Shown here one piece after another: positions 13,380 through 14,175 of a stretch of DNA of 14,175 nucleotides. Source of the stretch: CAYMLQ01 sp964390795. GTDB lineage: Bacteria; Verrucomicrobiota; Kiritimatiellia; RFP12; UBA1067. The DNA lies in contig CAYMLQ010000118.1 in assembly GCA_964390795.1 (NCBI GenBank), positions 1 through 14,175 on the forward strand. Reading direction: 5' to 3'. The translations under genes were made by a program, and so were the position numbers. Every line of letters starts with the position of its first letter. Position 1 is the stretch's first letter. The notes below the pieces were generated by a model. That model saw only the letters and a program-made list of their open reading frames with translations, searched no databases and was not told the origin of the DNA.

Positions 13380-14175
13380 ATGAGCAAAACGATCTGGTGT
13401 GACAACGGGTTTCCCAAAGTGGGCATCCGCCCGGTAATAGACGGCCGTCGCAAAGGTGTGCGCGAGTCGCTTGAAGTGCAGACGATGAACATGGCCAAAA
13501 GCGCGGCCAAGGTGATTTCCGAGAACCTGAAATATCCGGACGGTACGCCGGTGCAGTGCGTGATCTCCGACACCAACATCGGCGGCTGCGCCGAGGCTTC
13601 GGCCTGCGCGGCCAAGTTCGAGCGCGAGAACGTCGGCGTCTCGCTGACCGTCACGCCCTGTTGGTGTTACGGCACGGAAACCATGGACACCAGCCCGTAT
13701 CTGCCCAAGGCGGTCTGGGGCTTCAACGGCACCGAGCGACCCGGCGCGGTCTATCTGGCTGCCGTGCTGGCCGGCTGCGCGCAGAAGGGCTTCCCGGCAT
13801 TCGGCATTTACGGGCAAGAGGTGCAGGACCGCACCGACACGTCCATCCCAGCGGATGTGAGCGCAAAGCTCCTGAGCTTTGTGAAAGGCGGGCTGGCTGT
13901 GGCGATGATGCGCGGCAAGTCGTACCTCTCGGTCGGCACCTCTTCGATGGGCATCGCGGGCTCGTTCGTGAGCCCCGACTTCTTCCAGGACTATCTGGGC
14001 ATGCGCACCGAGAACGTCGACATGTGCGAGGTGGACCGCCGCATCGGCGAAGGCATCTACGACCAGGCCGAGTACGAGAAGGCGCTGGCGTGGACTAAGA
14101 AATTCTGCAAAGAAGCCAAAGACCTGAACAAGAAGGCGCTGCAGAAGTCCCGCGCCGCCAAGGACGCCGACTGGG
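13380..14175 (+). CDS. fucI: L-fucose isomerase, 5' part (truncated by window end)
   Basis: This cytosolic enzyme interconverts L-fucose and L-fuculose, the first step of the classical fucose pathway (FucI, FucK, FucA). The visible 265 residues align by eye with E. coli FucI along their whole length. Shared blocks include PKVGIRPVIDGRR, VRESLE.QTMNMAK, TVTPCWCYG, WGFNGTERPGAVYLAA, TSIPADV, GKSYLS and SMGIAGS. E. coli FucI is 591 residues, so somewhat under half is present. The Mn-binding catalytic residues (Glu337, Asp361 and His528 in E. coli) lie beyond the edge and cannot be checked. No frameshift or stop is seen. The ATG at 13380 has AAGGAG seven bases upstream. D-arabinose isomerisation is a known side activity of the family. 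The enzyme fits catabolism of fucose released from fucoidan or mucin-type glycans. Confidence 0.96.
   Translation, partial: MSKTIWCDNGFPKVGIRPVIDGRRKGVRESLEVQTMNMAKSAAKVISENLKYPDGTPVQCVISDTNIGGCAEASACAAKFERENVGVSLTVTPCWCYGTETMDTSPYLPKAVWGFNGTERPGAVYLAAVLAGCAQKGFPAFGIYGQEVQDRTDTSIPADVSAKLLSFVKGGLAVAMMRGKSYLSVGTSSMGIAGSFVSPDFFQDYLGMRTENVDMCEVDRRIGEGIYDQAEYEKALAWTKKFCKEAKDLNKKALQKSRAAKDADW

Noticed and set aside
13365..13817. 150-codon open frame on the minus strand
   Set aside because: Antisense to the 5' part of fucI and without recognisable motifs.
13556..14098. 180-codon open frame on the plus strand
   Set aside because: An out-of-frame shadow of fucI, whose own frame matches FucI throughout.

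Overview
The window looks like chromosomal DNA from a GC-rich, glycan-degrading bacterium of the PVC superphylum, most likely Kiritimatiellota/Verrucomicrobiota or Lentisphaerae. This is an inference from gene content: a formylglycine-type sulfatase, very large secreted proteins built from autotransporter-associated strand repeats, PA14 and Calx-beta domains, a membrane-tethered PQQ-type propeller protein, and L-fucose isomerase. No rRNA, tRNA, CRISPR array, transposase or phage gene was seen.

Layout. Positions 1-264 hold no convincing complete gene, only a short direct repeat and an AT-rich stretch. Two plus-strand genes follow: a J-domain protein (265-1371) and a three-TM PQQ-like beta-propeller protein (1353-3101). 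They overlap and are probably translationally coupled. Three large minus-strand genes for exported proteins follow, read right to left. They are an autotransporter-associated-repeat protein with PA14 (13131 to 9085), a secreted caspase-like protein with Calx-beta, FN3-like and Ig-like modules (8734 to 4646), and a sulfatase (4602 to 3028). The caspase-like gene and the sulfatase are only 43 bases apart and could share a transcript. The sulfatase runs convergently into the propeller gene and shares 74 bp with it. The 350-bp gap 8735-9084 carries GC-rich palindromic repeats and a possible promoter for the caspase-like gene. The 248-bp divergent gap 13132-13379 carries promoters for both flanking genes, a tandem 10-bp repeat and a perfect 11-bp inverted repeat. 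L-fucose isomerase (fucI) starts at 13380 and is cut by the window edge.

Working together: sulfatase plus fucose isomerase fits growth on sulfated, fucose-containing polysaccharide such as fucoidan or mucin. Desulfation would occur outside the cytoplasm and fucose isomerisation inside it. The two giant secreted proteins may act at the cell surface in adhesion or matrix formation and in calcium-dependent proteolysis. The J-domain/propeller pair has no evident link to this and may be an unrelated envelope-related operon. The strongest leads are the secreted caspase with its EF-hand-like loop and Calx-beta tail, the ~180-residue module repeated three times in the large repeat protein, the fucI/adhesin divergent control region, and the antisense-derived tail of the sulfatase.
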